The notes: a model not told the origin generated them from the sequence alone. A DNA stretch of 64,000 bases from Trichomonas vaginalis G3 (GCF_026262505.1 NC_067208.1:17059962-17123961); one strand, 5' to 3'. Positions 19,908-29,944 are shown, counted from the first letter of the stretch. Numbers and translations: made by a program.

Positions 19908-22900
19908 TTAGCGTGAAACTAAGTAAGTGACGACCCTTCCTTGCTTGATCTGGATTTCACCACGCTCTTCGATCTTATACTGACCACCATAAATAAGTTC
20001 GTAAACAGCACGAGAGATGTGTACCTTCATTGGTACACCGTTGTGTTCCATTTGTTGAGCCATAACGATGACAGGGCCGAAGATTTCGAATGTTGGCTTT
20101 TCAGTACCCAAAACACCAGCAACCAAAGGACCACCAACGTTTACACCGACTCTGATCCTAAGTTTCTGGTTCTGCTCCTTGTCAACGCGCTCTACAGCGT
20201 CCAAAGCCTGAAGACCGAAATCAACAGCTTCCTTAGCGTTTTGAACAGCGTTAGAAACTTCAGCGAAGATACCACCAGCAGCCATGTAACAGTCACCGAT
20301 GCATTTCATTCTCTGCATGACTTGCTGAGAGTTAACAATAGCATCGAAGTACTGGAAGATGATGTTCAGTGTTCCCATGACAGTCTTTGCATCGTTGGAG
20401 CCACACCATGGTGTGAATTCGACGATATCGATGAAAACGACTGAAGCAGAAGGAACAGCGAAAGAAATGTTCTTTTCACCACGCTGAACTCTTGGAACCA
20501 AAGAAGCTGGAAGGATTGAAGCGAGTAATGTATCACTCTTTGCTCTTTCTTCGGCGATAAGCTTGTTGTACATGAAGTTCTGTGTAACGTTTTGTGTTGT
20601 GAAAACGACATTGCTACCGAATGAGTTTGCCTGGATGTTGAGAACCTTTGTATCATTCTTGTGGTTGTACTTGATCTCTGTCTTTCCTGTCTTCGATGTT
20701 GCGTCGAAGAGGGCCGTGACATCACCAGAGAACTCACTGGAAGTCAAGAGCTGCTGGAAGTTGTTGTTCTTTGTGAAATCGACATCGAAAATGGCTGAAG
20801 AAGCCTTGTTCCAAGAAACAATTTCGAACTGTTGGTTTGTAACAATGACAGAATCTTGCATATCCTGGACGAGCAACTTGTAGAACTGTGCATCACGTGT
20901 TGCTGTATCTGTTGATGTCTTTGAGAAGTTACCTGTCAAAATGGATACGATCTGGGAGTTCTGCATAACAGTTGATGGGTTGCAAGAAAGTAACAAACCA
21001 AGTGTGAATCTGAGCTTCTTGTCAATCATGTGGAGCTTGTAGATGATGACGCCGATTGTGATGAGAATGAGAATGATGAAGACAAGTGTCAAAATACCAG
21101 AGAATGTGATCTCGTGGTTGATGCCACTGTCAAGGGAAGATGAAATTTGTTGTGCGCCTGGATAGAAGAAATCATCAAATAATCTGTAGGCTGTCAAAAC
21201 CCAGAAGACATCTTGTCTGTCGCTGGCCTTAATTAGACCACTTGTAGCGTTGATTGGATCAACAATTCTGTGCATCAATGGACTCAAGTACCTGACAATG
21301 ATATCTGGTGAGTAGCAGGCTAAAACCTCTGTCAAATTGGCCGGAGGTTTTGTAATGTTGCAACCAGCGTTTTCGATAGCCTTTGTTGCGAGTGTTTCGA
21401 AGTGAGGGAATGGGAGGGATTCTCCATCACCGAACCTGATCTTGTTGTAGTAAACGTACATTGTCTGGAGAACTGTGTTTGCCTGTGTTGTCAATCCTAA
21501 GATAAAGTCAGACTCAACAGCTGGATGTCCGTTTGCGACACCAATGATTTGGTTGACAGACAATGCAAGCAAAGTGATGTAAGAAGCAGTGCCAAACATG
21601 TTGTTTGCCTGTGGAGCGTTCTCTTTGATGAGTGTGCCGATTTTCTCGTACAACAAGAAGAGAATTGTTGTGTAAGCAATTGAGCAAAGCATGATGAAGA
21701 CGAATGCAATTGCAAGCTGTGCGAAATCACCAACAGTTCCAGATGAATCTGATGCAGTGACGAAAATCTTAAGCAAGTTTTCTTCTTGCTTGTTTCTTTC
21801 GCCTTCAGATTGTTGTGTCTTTGTGCCTCCTAAGTCTGTGTTCTTCTGCAACTGTCTCAAGTTCTCGTTGATAGAAGAAACGACGTTCTTTGGAAGGGAC
21901 ATCAATGTCTTGTAAATTGCTGTCTTATCATTGTTAAGTCTCTTCCATGAGATAGCAATGATTGCGACGAAAACAAGCAATAAGAAAATAGCAACACCAA
22001 TGATGCACCAGAAGAAGATCTTGTTCTTTGAGTTGATGTCATCATACATGTAGCTGACAATGTGTTCAATTGAATCAGTAATAACTGTGACAACGTTCAA
22101 TGCGTTGACAATTGGATTCTTGAACTGAGATTGAGCCAATGTATTATTGGTGATGGCCTGCTTTGTGTCAGCAATTGTTGATGCGCAGACAGAGAAGTCA
22201 CTGATAGCGGACTGGAGGGATTTCTTGGAGTTGTTTGTTGGAATTCCATCATTGTAAGTGATATAATTAATGGAATCTGTGAAAATTGTTGTTCTTACAT
22301 GATCGAATTGTTCTGTTCCACGTCCGTATTCTCTGAAATCGTTCATTGTGATTGATTCGACATTCTGCATCTGGAGAAGTGCTGACAACTGGAGAGGAAT
22401 GCTGGATGTATCCTTGAAGGCTGTGCACTTGTACTCAGGAAGTTTATTGTTGATTGCGGCTGGCCAATAAGAGAGGTTGTTGTAGACATAAGCCATGGAA
22501 AGTGTTGGAATCATGGATACGTAATATCTGGAGAAGGCAAGAGCATCGATAAGCTCGGCTGGCTTACGGATACTGGATGAATATGTCTTTGCAACAGCTA
22601 ACATGGCAATTGCACCGCCAAAGAAGATTATTGAGACAATGAGACAGATGGCAATGACCATTCTGATGGAAGGAATCTTAAGGTTGTCGATAAGCTCCTT
22701 AATGGCACGTGAATCTTCTAATCTCTGCTCATTGAACTCTTCTTCGTTTTCAGAAGTCATGAGGATGGAGCCGGACATGTCACTCATCATGTTCTTGTTG
22801 GCATTCTCGGCCTGGTTCCATGCGTTGACTGGTAAAAGTGGGAAAGCATGAAGACCAAGTTCTTGGGCATGATCGGAGTGAACTTGGATACCACGGGACA

Positions 22901-24545
22901 TCTTTCTTGTCTGTTCAACAACTTCTGTATAGCCTTCTGCATCGTTCTTGACTTCATACAAATAACGGCTATAAGATCTGAAAATGAACCTGTTGTTTGG
23001 ATACTGGGTAAGGAGAAGAGCGAACTGGGAATCGGACTTAAGGATACTTTCATAAGCGTTAGAAATGGCTGAATCCATTTCACCGATGTTGCCTTGAATG
23101 ACCTGATCCCAGATGTGCCTCAGACGACGCTTGCATGCACCTGTTTCCTTGGAAATCTTCTCGATCTTGCGCTTGAGTTCGGCTGTAAGGTTCATTTCTC
23201 TCTGCTGGAAGATAATCATGGACTGAGCAAGACATTCCTTGACGAGTGTGCCATGGAACTTCTTCTGATCAATTGTTCTTACGATGAACATGTGTAAAGA
23301 TGAAGCTTCGGGGTAGATGGCGACAAATTTACCAAAGGTAACCCAGTATGCTGGCTCATCTGGCCACTGTTGTGTGATAAACTTGAAGAGAGAGAAATCG
23401 ATGGAGACTGGGTGCGCGTAGTTGAAGCCAATAACTGCTGCCTTCATTAATTTCTTCGGGTTCGAAAGTTCGTGGAGAATACTGTTATCGTCGTTAATAT
23501 CATCAAGAAGCATTAAGTTCTTGTTGACCTGGCGACGTGTGATGAAGAATGATATAAATGCGCAAACAGCGAAGACAACGAACCATGCTAAGACAGTGGC
23601 TGTTGACATCTTAACGCTAACGAATATCAAGATAGCGAATATTGTGTGAGCGAGACCACCAAAAATACCATGGGTGTAGAACATGGTAGTATGGGTGAAA
23701 GATACAAGGGAAAATGAATTTACGCATGTCCAGAATGTGCTGAGGCATCCAACTGCTTGTAAAAGTTCAAGAATGCCTTGAGGTATTTTTGTCAGATAAG
23801 TGTTGATACCACTGAAAAAGCCAATTAACGCGATAGAATAGATGATAAGCATCTGTGTGAAACCGTTAACGCAAAGGAATGATGTTGGTCTGAACAAGAA
23901 TGAGTACGAATAAAGTGTTCTGAAGAAAACACAGTAAAGGGCATAGGTAATGACCGTAAGGATAATCGTAACGACATTAAATGGTGTGGAGAAATTGGTG
24001 GTTTCCTTTGCAATTAACTTTGAAATAACCTCACAGCAAATTTCAATAGCGGGGAAGTGCATGAGGTAACCGAAAGTTGAAATGAATATGTTAATTATAT
24101 AAATTGGGGCCTTTCCAATCTTACCACGCTTTTGGTAGTAGTAAGAAGCCGTTACCAAAAGGATGAAGAAACAGAAGAACATGGCAAAATAGATAATTGC
24201 GAAGTAGAATGATGCTTGATCGCGATATGTAATTGGAACGATGTTCCAAATAATGGAGAAAATGTTTAAGAATTTGAAAATGTAAGTGTCTCTGTCATAA
24301 AAATTGAAGTAGTTAGAACAAAGTATGGGTCCAAAGAATTGAATAAGACGCCAGAAAGAAATGATGGAATGTAATGTATACCATGATGGAACCATTGAGT
24401 CCATGTATACAAAAAGGAAAGAAATCATGTTCCGTAATTTCTTGATCTTGCTGCTATGTAAGAGACCTTTATATTTATATGTTGCTGAAAACGCAGATGA
24501 GAGCATTTTCGAGTGCTCACTCGAAGCGTTTTCAGAGGCGTGCAT
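19908..24545 (-). CDS. Large multi-pass adenylyl-cyclase-like receptor with PAS domain
   Basis: 1545 residues. The N-terminal 340 residues hold about eight hydrophobic segments; a soluble helical region follows, then single membrane helices near 630, 860, 960 and 1195 bracketing extracellular-type loops. A PAS-like domain (near 1220-1330, VTNQQFEIVSWNKA) and the linker LLASILPASLVPRV lead to a class III cyclase domain (about 1360-1545). Metal-binding Asp are in FIDIVEFT and KCIGDCYMA; the Lys of that second motif is the residue class expected for ATP rather than GTP. The region equivalent to the catalytic Asn and Arg reads FEIFGPVIVMAQQM and appears to lack both. This layout is typical of the large trichomonad cyclase family, thought to link surface signals to cAMP. 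The ATG opens MHASENASSEHS. Confidence 0.88.
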   Translation of the reverse strand: MHASENASSEHSKMLSSAFSATYKYKGLLHSSKIKKLRNMISFLFVYMDSMVPSWYTLHSIISFWRLIQFFGPILCSNYFNFYDRDTYIFKFLNIFSIIWNIVPITYRDQASFYFAIIYFAMFFCFFILLVTASYYYQKRGKIGKAPIYIINIFISTFGYLMHFPAIEICCEVISKLIAKETTNFSTPFNVVTIILTVITYALYCVFFRTLYSYSFLFRPTSFLCVNGFTQMLIIYSIALIGFFSGINTYLTKIPQGILELLQAVGCLSTFWTCVNSFSLVSFTHTTMFYTHGIFGGLAHTIFAILIFVSVKMSTATVLAWFVVFAVCAFISFFITRRQVNKNLMLLDDINDDNSILHELSNPKKLMKAAVIGFNYAHPVSIDFSLFKFITQQWPDEPAYWVTFGKFVAIYPEASSLHMFIVRTIDQKKFHGTLVKECLAQSMIIFQQREMNLTAELKRKIEKISKETGACKRRLRHIWDQVIQGNIGEMDSAISNAYESILKSDSQFALLLTQYPNNRFIFRSYSRYLYEVKNDAEGYTEVVEQTRKMSRGIQVHSDHAQELGLHAFPLLPVNAWNQAENANKNMMSDMSGSILMTSENEEEFNEQRLEDSRAIKELIDNLKIPSIRMVIAICLIVSIIFFGGAIAMLAVAKTYSSSIRKPAELIDALAFSRYYVSMIPTLSMAYVYNNLSYWPAAINNKLPEYKCTAFKDTSSIPLQLSALLQMQNVESITMNDFREYGRGTEQFDHVRTTIFTDSINYITYNDGIPTNNSKKSLQSAISDFSVCASTIADTKQAITNNTLAQSQFKNPIVNALNVVTVITDSIEHIVSYMYDDINSKNKIFFWCIIGVAIFLLLVFVAIIAISWKRLNNDKTAIYKTLMSLPKNVVSSINENLRQLQKNTDLGGTKTQQSEGERNKQEENLLKIFVTASDSSGTVGDFAQLAIAFVFIMLCSIAYTTILFLLYEKIGTLIKENAPQANNMFGTASYITLLALSVNQIIGVANGHPAVESDFILGLTTQANTVLQTMYVYYNKIRFGDGESLPFPHFETLATKAIENAGCNITKPPANLTEVLACYSPDIIVRYLSPLMHRIVDPINATSGLIKASDRQDVFWVLTAYRLFDDFFYPGAQQISSSLDSGINHEITFSGILTLVFIILILITIGVIIYKLHMIDKKLRFTLGLLLSCNPSTVMQNSQIVSILTGNFSKTSTDTATRDAQFYKLLVQDMQDSVIVTNQQFEIVSWNKASSAIFDVDFTKNNNFQQLLTSSEFSGDVTALFDATSKTGKTEIKYNHKNDTKVLNIQANSFGSNVVFTTQNVTQNFMYNKLIAEERAKSDTLLASILPASLVPRVQRGEKNISFAVPSASVVFIDIVEFTPWCGSNDAKTVMGTLNIIFQYFDAIVNSQQVMQRMKCIGDCYMAAGGIFAEVSNAVQNAKEAVDFGLQALDAVERVDKEQNQKLRIRVGVNVGGPLVAGVLGTEKPTFEIFGPVIVMAQQMEHNGVPMKVHISRAVYELIYGGQYKIEERGEIQIKQGRVVTYLVSR

Positions 24546-25024
24546 CTAAAAAAATTTAAAAAAAAATTGATCGTTAATTTTTAACTTCTGAATATAATTG
24601 AAAATAACAGAATTAATTGAATTAGACTTTATAATCATTGTGTTAAAACATCCTTCCTAGTATGATTTTAATAAAGAATATAAAATAACGTTTTGGGATT
24701 AAATAATGCATAGAAAAGTTTTAAAAATACGTTTTTTTTAAAAAAGATAGATTAGAATGATTTAATATTATATAATAATATATTAAATTGAAAGTACCGT
24801 AGGTTGAATAGCCCGAGACCAATTTCAAAGGTCGTGTATCAATAAAAAATTTTGAATCAATTTACACAACGTGCCCATTTTACTCACTCAATATTTGAGA
24901 AAATAATTCAATTTTGAGAAGAATGGTCCTCTGCGTTTTGAGTGAGTGACGAAAAAAATCGCAGAAAAATTGAATGAGTTTTTATGGCCATGAACCAAAT
25001 TTGTGAAGTTCCCGTTTAAAAAAA
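24546..25024. other. Upstream of cyclase gene; probable left end of a DNA transposon
   Basis: About 480 bases. The first part is the AT-rich promoter side of the minus-strand cyclase gene. From about 24,795 composition changes (AGTACCGTAGGTTGAATAGC), and this less AT-rich sequence leads into the transposase frame, so the transposon's left terminus probably lies near 24,790. Its partner terminus was not found on the right side, so the border is a guess. Confidence 0.35.
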
Positions 25025-25543
25025 ATGCAACCAAGAACACGAATTCCCGAGTTTGCAGAATTAGAAAACTATAAAAATCTTGGGCTATTGACCCAGATGC
25101 AACTCGATTTACTTTATCGAAGAGTAAATGGCGAGTCTTATCAACAAATACGGAATGTATACTCAATTTCAAAGACGACAGTAGCACGCGCAATCATGCG
25201 CACTGCTACTTGTCGTTCATGGACAAAAGGTCAGTCAGGGGGTGGTATGACCCTTTTGTCACTACCAGATGAAATGCAGTTCAAAAAACTTGTTCAAGAG
25301 ATGGCAGACGACTTGAACTGTATTACAACATCAATGGCCATTGCTGTCTGTACGGAATTACAAAATAGGAGATTAAAATTTGCGGCGCGGGTACTAATCG
25401 CTGCAAGATGCCCGCATCTTTTAGCGAAGCTCGATGATTACTTCCCATCGCCATCCCGTGGCTGGCTTAATCATATCGCCACAAGATTGTCAATTCGGAT
25501 TGTGAGCTCCCAAACTATTGATATGCTCCGACGCTCTACCTGT
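25025..25543 (+). pseudogene. pogo/Tc1-mariner-like transposase, 5' part
   Basis: 173 codons from ATG. The N-terminal half is a helix-turn-helix region (LYRRVNGESYQQIRNVYSIS, KTTVARAIMR), and near residue 148 comes RGWLNHIATRLSIRI, the CENP-B/pogo-type DNA-binding pattern. The frame continues after the inserted Polinton at 46,573. A plain DNA transposon copy, dead because its transposase is split by about 21 kb and because the 3' part ends before a full catalytic core. Confidence 0.7.
25539..25543. repeat. Target-site duplication, left copy (CCTGT)
   Basis: CCTGT precedes the first base of the Polinton and recurs at 46,573-46,577 directly after its last base. Removing the element plus one copy leaves the host transposase frame in phase. 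Polintons usually make 5-6 bp duplications. Confidence 0.8.
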
Positions 25544-25749
25544 AGATAGATTACATATCAAGTGTAATGAGGCACTGCGTTCCACCTTACCCATTATATG
25601 TGAATTTGACACTTTACAAAACCGTTAACATATATTTTACAACACGAACGCAAAAACTAACTTAACCTTAAATATTTACAAAACCACCAACCACTTCACC
25701 TCACTAACGTTTTCACAAACGACTTCACTAATGTAAAAAATAAACGTTC

Positions 25750-26070
25750 TCACTTACAAAAGTATTGCAACTCCTCCCATTGCTGTGCTTCACATAACAG
25801 CTCATAATCTTCTGACTCACTTTCTTCTTCATATAGGTCAAAATCACTGTCAAAATAAATGTTACTAAGTTTTGACAAAGCTAATGAAACACGCTTACCG
25901 TTTGTATCGTATGCTTGTATAAACTTTCCATTATGTTTGTAGTCATAAACGCTCAAACTAACTTTACCCTTTCTCCCTCGTATCTGATAGAATGTATTTT
26001 CACGAGGAACGAAGAACAAATTCTTGAACTCATGACCATTGTAGTTTGTTATCTCAATAGTTTTCGTCAT
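25750..26070 (-). CDS. TIR-borne 106-residue Polinton protein, unknown
   Basis: Opens MTKTIEITNYNGHEFKNL, beta-rich in the middle, with an acidic end (DLYEEESESEDYE). No family recognised. Because it lies within the terminal repeat, a second copy sits at the other end of the element, facing outward as well. The same gene is found at the left end of copy 2. This copy looks whole. Confidence 0.55.
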   Translation of the reverse strand: MTKTIEITNYNGHEFKNLFFVPRENTFYQIRGRKGKVSLSVYDYKHNGKFIQAYDTNGKRVSLALSKLSNIYFDSDFDLYEEESESEDYELLCEAQQWEELQYFCK

Positions 26071-26158
26071 TTATATAAAAATAAAATAAAAAAATAAAAT
26101 AAAAATAAATGATATCACCACCCTCACACGTATGAAAACATAGCACAAAAATAAATTT

Positions 26159-26281
26159 AGGGTAGAAGGTTAGATCTAACCCGATATCTAACCCGATAAC
26201 TAACCTTGTGAATTTACACCAAAAATAAATTTAGGGTAGAAGGTTAGATCTAACCCGATTTCTAACCTCATTTCTACCCTC
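26159..26281. repeat. Two short arrays of a 12-base unit (left TIR)
   Basis: Arrays at 26,159-26,206 and 26,233-26,281. Each opens AGGGTAGAAGG and continues with head-to-tail 12-base units of the form ATCTAACCCGAT or TTCTACCCTCAT, with small variations. Both are preceded by an AAAAATAAATTT stretch. Purpose unknown. Confidence 0.75.
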
Positions 26282-26287
26282 TTGAAT

Positions 26288-26815
26288 TCATTGCTTTATA
26301 ACTCTCTTCCTTGGTTTCTTTTTAGTTGCTTTCTTCACGTCTGTCTCCAACTTGACTGTCTTTCTTCTTCGTCCGTAATGATACCAGTTACTTCCACCAG
26401 TCAATGGGTCAAATGGTCTTTCGTAAGGGTTTCCATACATTCCATAGGGACCATACGGAAGAACTACTGGTGGAGAAGAAACATTTTCTTTAGTTCCATT
26501 GAATCTATTTAAATGCATTGTTTCACCTTTCATCTGGTCATTAAAGTCTTTTGCGTGTTTTGCAAACTCATCGTCCTTTCCTAAAGCATTTTCTGACTCA
26601 GTCGCAACTAAATTGGATGCTTTATTTATGAGCCCTATTTTATTTAATCTTAACTTCTTTGCAACCCAGCCTCCAATCTTTCCTTTATTTGCATCTAATG
26701 TCTTCGAAACCCTTCCTCCACTCATTTTATTTACTGCGTCATAAGCTCCAAGTGCTTTTGCTCCAAATGCTAATGCTTTTGTTCCCATTGCGCCTAAAGC
26801 TGCCCAAGCTGCCAT
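26288..26815 (-). CDS. Small Ala/Gly-rich, C-terminally basic Polinton protein
   Basis: 175 residues. The first 40 are Ala/Gly-rich and amphipathic (MAAWAALGAMGTKALAFGA), the middle charged, then a Pro/Tyr/Gly stretch (LPYGPYGMYGNPYERP), then a strongly basic end (KKATKKKPRKR). A membrane-active head with a basic DNA-binding tail recalls minor virion proteins such as adenovirus pVI or core proteins, but that is only an inference from composition. It looks whole. Confidence 0.5.
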   Translation of the reverse strand: MAAWAALGAMGTKALAFGAKALGAYDAVNKMSGGRVSKTLDANKGKIGGWVAKKLRLNKIGLINKASNLVATESENALGKDDEFAKHAKDFNDQMKGETMHLNRFNGTKENVSSPPVVLPYGPYGMYGNPYERPFDPLTGGSNWYHYGRRRKTVKLETDVKKATKKKPRKRVIKQ

Positions 26816-27040
26816 TTACACCATATTAAAATCATCTCTCTTCAATATTATCTCATAAAAGTTCTCGTTACTGGAGAAAGTCAATGAAACATAAACGTTC
26901 TCACGGGCTTCGCCCTCACCGCTTTGCGGTCTATCTAACTTCTTTCTTATCTCATCTATACGCTTCAAAATGTCTGAACAATTGCTAACATCTTCTACAA
27001 CGGTTATTTCATCATGAATGACCTTCAAGAACAAGCTCAT
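26816..27040 (-). CDS. 74-residue Polinton protein containing a hairpin-module peptide
   Basis: Begins MSLFLKVIHDEITVVEDV; lies directly between two minus-strand genes with almost no spacing. The middle (RPQSGEGEAREN) is encoded by the double-hairpin module at 26,902-26,930. Function unknown. It looks whole in both copies. Confidence 0.5.
   Translation of the reverse strand: MSLFLKVIHDEITVVEDVSNCSDILKRIDEIRKKLDRPQSGEGEARENVYVSLTFSSNENFYEIILKRDDFNMV
26902..26930 (-). repeat. Double-hairpin module 1 (inside a gene)
   Basis: Read on the minus strand: a 5-bp stem ACCGC/GCGGT with loop AAA, spacer GA, a 4-bp stem GGGC/GCCC with loop GAA, then GTG. Reads through as codons PQSGEGEAR of the 74-residue gene. 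Confidence 0.75.
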
Positions 27041-27922
27041 TTAATATGCTATTAAAATCATCTCAATAATGAGTCCATCCTTTCCATCTTTAGGTAGCAC
27101 AACATCTTTCATTGAAGAAGGTTCGACAAGTCTTATGTTAAACTTACTGACAAAGTTTGTTATACTATAATGCTTCGGCGGCGAATACATGTAGTTTGAA
27201 AGACATAATATAGATTCTTCAGCAAATTCACTTATACTGGATTTTATAACAATGTTTTCACGAGACCAAATACCACCAATTGACAATCTTGTAAGCAATC
27301 CTGCTGAACCTTCTACTGTAAACGTCGATGGTAACATTCCACGAAGGTCATCTATTGACATCTTTGAGTCACTGTATTTAAATATTTTCTTAAAGCAATC
27401 GTCATTATCTAACCATGCAATAGCTTTGAAGTTTTCATTCGAATATACATCTGCTTCATTAAATGTAAAACCTGACTTCTTTGCAGAGACGACTTTAAAA
27501 TCTATTGAGTTTGTTTCAAAATTATATGCTATGGTAACTTCTGAAGGTAATGGATGTCCTTCCGCAGTAAGTTGTTCTCTCACTACCGTTTGAAGCTTTG
27601 TGTTAAAAACTTTCATGTCATCTCCTGTATCTAAGTTCACATACACAGCAACAGGAAAACTATCTTGCTTCTTTGTTTCATCATTATACCTCAAAACATT
27701 AAAGTTCTTCAATAATATTGTTCTTCCTGCTGGAATACTTCTAACTTGTCTTATTTCAATAGCTTTCTCACCTCCTACATACTCTACCCAGTGTCTTGGA
27801 TATTCATAAGTATACTGACTTTCTTGAATTTTGGTAGGTTTCATCATAACGTGTTCATAGTATATCTTTATACTCTTGTCAGTTAGACTCGGTGCTATGT
27901 TCTGAATATTTCTGACTTGCAT
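27041..27922 (-). CDS. Putative minor capsid (jelly-roll-like) protein
   Basis: 293 residues, beta-rich, no membrane segment. Strand-like runs include IPAGRTILLKNFNVLRY, FPVAVYVNLDTGDD and a C-terminal FNIRLVEPSSMKDVVLPKDG followed by LIIEMILIAY. The last motif, an acidic/Gly turn then V-x-L-P and a hydrophobic end strand, is common to penton-type jelly-roll proteins of Polintons. Its position next to the packaging ATPase fits a structural role. Assignment is inference from pattern and context. Looks whole here. Confidence 0.4.
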   Translation of the reverse strand: MQVRNIQNIAPSLTDKSIKIYYEHVMMKPTKIQESQYTYEYPRHWVEYVGGEKAIEIRQVRSIPAGRTILLKNFNVLRYNDETKKQDSFPVAVYVNLDTGDDMKVFNTKLQTVVREQLTAEGHPLPSEVTIAYNFETNSIDFKVVSAKKSGFTFNEADVYSNENFKAIAWLDNDDCFKKIFKYSDSKMSIDDLRGMLPSTFTVEGSAGLLTRLSIGGIWSRENIVIKSSISEFAEESILCLSNYMYSPPKHYSITNFVSKFNIRLVEPSSMKDVVLPKDGKDGLIIEMILIAY

Positions 27923-27938
27923 TTTTAATTATAATAAA

Positions 27939-28826
27939 ATGAAACATTTATTTGAAGAAGTAGATGAAGACATGAATGAAACTACAGACAAACTTAACTC
28001 TTCTCTTATTCTTCCTTTCAGTAAGGACTATGAGTTCTGTTCAAATGGTGTGTATTTCTATTGTGGAAAGATGGGTTCAGGTAAGACATTTAACCTCATT
28101 CGTCATATACTCATAACAGAGCGTTTAGGAAACGACTCTTACTATGACCAAATCATTATATCAGCAACTTCAGACTCTATGGACTCAACAGCGAAAACAT
28201 TTATGTCAAAAGTTCAAGCCTCTGTCGTTAAAATTCCAGACAGTGAACTCATTGAATTTCTTCAACGTTACATTCGACGTAAGAGGAAATATTATGCCAT
28301 CGTTGAATTTATACAGTCAGGAATGTAAAAGACTTCTGAGGAGATGGAAAGAATTATTGACAAACACCACTTACGTCAATACTCAGGAGTTTACGATATG
28401 AAACGACTTACAAACTACATTCTATCAAAACTTTCAAAATACCCCTTCAAAAAATATCCTTCAAACACTCTGCTCGTTTACGACGACTTCGCCGGAAAAG
28501 GTTTAGTTTCAAAACCAGACTCACCATTAGCTAACATCATTACTAAAGTCAGACATTACCATTTAACTGTAGCAATACTTATGCAAACATGGAGGTTTTT
28601 AGCTTTAAACATAAAACGTCTCATAACTGACTTCGTTATCTTTCAAGGTTTCTCACGCTATGATATTGAACTCATTTGGAAACAGTCAGGTATAATATTA
28701 CCTTTTGAAGAAATTTGGGAAGCATATAAGTCTCTCATCTCTCCTTGTTCATACCTTGAGATTCATATCATGACTAATACCATTAAAGTCAAAAATATTC
28801 CATGGGAACGACCAACATTATTTTAA
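27939..28826 (+). pseudogene. Polinton packaging ATPase (FtsK/HerA, A32-like), broken
   Basis: P-loop GKMGSGKTF near the start and a Walker B-like LLVYDDF downstream identify the FtsK/HerA-type genome-packaging ATPase found in Polintons, adenovirus-like elements and large DNA viruses, which pumps DNA into capsids. The gene is divergent from the putative minor capsid gene and meets the next minus-strand gene tail to tail with a 4-base overlap. This copy is broken. Confidence 0.8.
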
Positions 28827-29224
28827 AGCTTAACCTTCAATTGACTGATGGTAAACAAATTCCATGCATCTCTGTCGCCATTTCTGTTAATATTTTTGCT
28901 GTCATTCATATCATCCACTTCTCCATCCGTTAACTTTTGAGGATATGTGTTAGAATAGCTGTTCTTAAATGAAGGCTTTTCACCTTTGAGAGCATAAACT
29001 CTATAACTTTCTGCATACTTTATGTTTGAACCTCCTGAGCCATCATTGACATAAATTTTTATAGGCTTCCACCCTTTGTTCATGTTCCTGCTTCTTCCCT
29101 TAGCTCTTTTGTTCAGTAGTTCTACATCTTTATACACAGCACCTGTCTCAGTGAATTCAACAATATTTTCATTCGTTAGCTTTACATTCAAACCCTTGTC
29201 GAGTATATTGTTCATTTCATACAT
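28823..29224 (-). CDS. Unknown Polinton protein, 133 residues
   Basis: I prefer the start at 29,224 (MYEMNNILDKGLNV), leaving a 25-base gap to the divergent plus-strand gene; a longer frame to 29,341 would overlap that gene head to head by 92 bases. Hydrophilic and basic in the middle (KRAKGRSRNMNKGWKP). No family recognised. Looks whole in both copies. Confidence 0.5.
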   Translation of the reverse strand: MYEMNNILDKGLNVKLTNENIVEFTETGAVYKDVELLNKRAKGRSRNMNKGWKPIKIYVNDGSGGSNIKYAESYRVYALKGEKPSFKNSYSNTYPQKLTDGEVDDMNDSKNINRNGDRDAWNLFTISQLKVKL

Positions 29225-29249
29225 ATAAAAGGTTTTTATTCTATATGAA

Positions 29250-29864
29250 ATGAGAAGCAAATCCATCTTAGCTGGTGCCGTTAATGTTCCAATTGAACCA
29301 ATATCAAATGTTGACTCACGAACGACAAACAATATTGTCATAAAGAACTATAGTTCGGAGTGTTTGAAAGAAAAAGAACCAGATCTTAAGTCGGTGAATT
29401 TAAACTCAGCTTCAAACGCTAACGCTACATCAGATGTTAAGTTAGAGTATCCACCACTGGACCAAATTCTTTCAAGAGAAGCCAACGACAATCCTTACAC
29501 AAATTTTCAAACAAATCCTTCAGATAACGTAGACCATTACCTTCTTCAGTTATATCAAACTATCTTACTCAAAGACGATAAGAAGCTTTTGACAAATCTT
29601 ATAAGCAAGAACCAAATAATTCTAACAAAGGAGGACCTTGAAAATGTTATATCACGAATAACAGGAAAGCAATGTGTCATTGACTATCTCGACCCTGAAA
29701 TCGAATGCTGTGGTCAAACTCCACTATTCATGAAAATAGGTAATATTAGAATAATCGAAACACCAGGAACTACAGGAGTTGAGTTTAAGTATAAATATTC
29801 GAACGAGTATACAAAACTATCTACTGACTATAAGCTTTGTTTGAAATATGTTTTAGTAAATTAA
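29250..29864 (+). CDS. Unknown Polinton protein, 204 residues
   Basis: Starts MRSKSILAGAVNVPIEP. Polar N-terminal half, then a conserved-looking C-terminal domain around VISRITGKQCVIDYLD and IECCGQTPLFMKIG. No family recognised. Divergent from the preceding gene, with a very short shared promoter region. Looks whole here; the copy 2 counterpart is broken. Confidence 0.5.
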   Translation: MRSKSILAGAVNVPIEPISNVDSRTTNNIVIKNYSSECLKEKEPDLKSVNLNSASNANATSDVKLEYPPLDQILSREANDNPYTNFQTNPSDNVDHYLLQLYQTILLKDDKKLLTNLISKNQIILTKEDLENVISRITGKQCVIDYLDPEIECCGQTPLFMKIGNIRIIETPGTTGVEFKYKYSNEYTKLSTDYKLCLKYVLVN

Positions 29865-29870
29865 AGCAGT

Positions 29871-29899
29871 CAGGACCTTCGGTCTTGGCGCTTTGCGCC
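29871..29899 (-). repeat. Double-hairpin module 2 (intergenic)
   Basis: Minus-strand reading: stem GGCGC/GCGCC with loop AAA, spacer AA, stem GACC/GGTC with loop GAA, then CTG. It is followed on the plus strand by GTCAGTCAGTCAGTCAATGA and a TGACTGAC arm, which the matching site of copy 2 lacks. Confidence 0.75.
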
Positions 29900-29944
29900 G
29901 TCAGTCAGTCAGTCAATGACTGACTTAGGTTAGTCAAAAAAATT

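Larger units (their letters stand above)
25544..26301 (+). repeat. Copy 1 left terminal inverted repeat (about 758 bp)
   Basis: Matches the reverse complement of 45,842-46,572 from the outermost bases inward to CTTTATAA. Includes a small minus-strand gene and two 12-base-unit arrays, so these are present at both ends of the element. The right repeat is slightly shorter and diverged. Confidence 0.85.

Noticed and set aside
25025-25543. Host DNA-binding regulator with helix-turn-helix
   Set aside because: The continuation at 46,573 carries a DDE-type N-x-DET motif, so it is a transposase.
28823-29341. 92-base head-to-head gene overlap
   Set aside because: It vanishes if the minus-strand gene starts at the internal ATG at 29,224, which leaves a short divergent promoter gap, so the simpler start was used.
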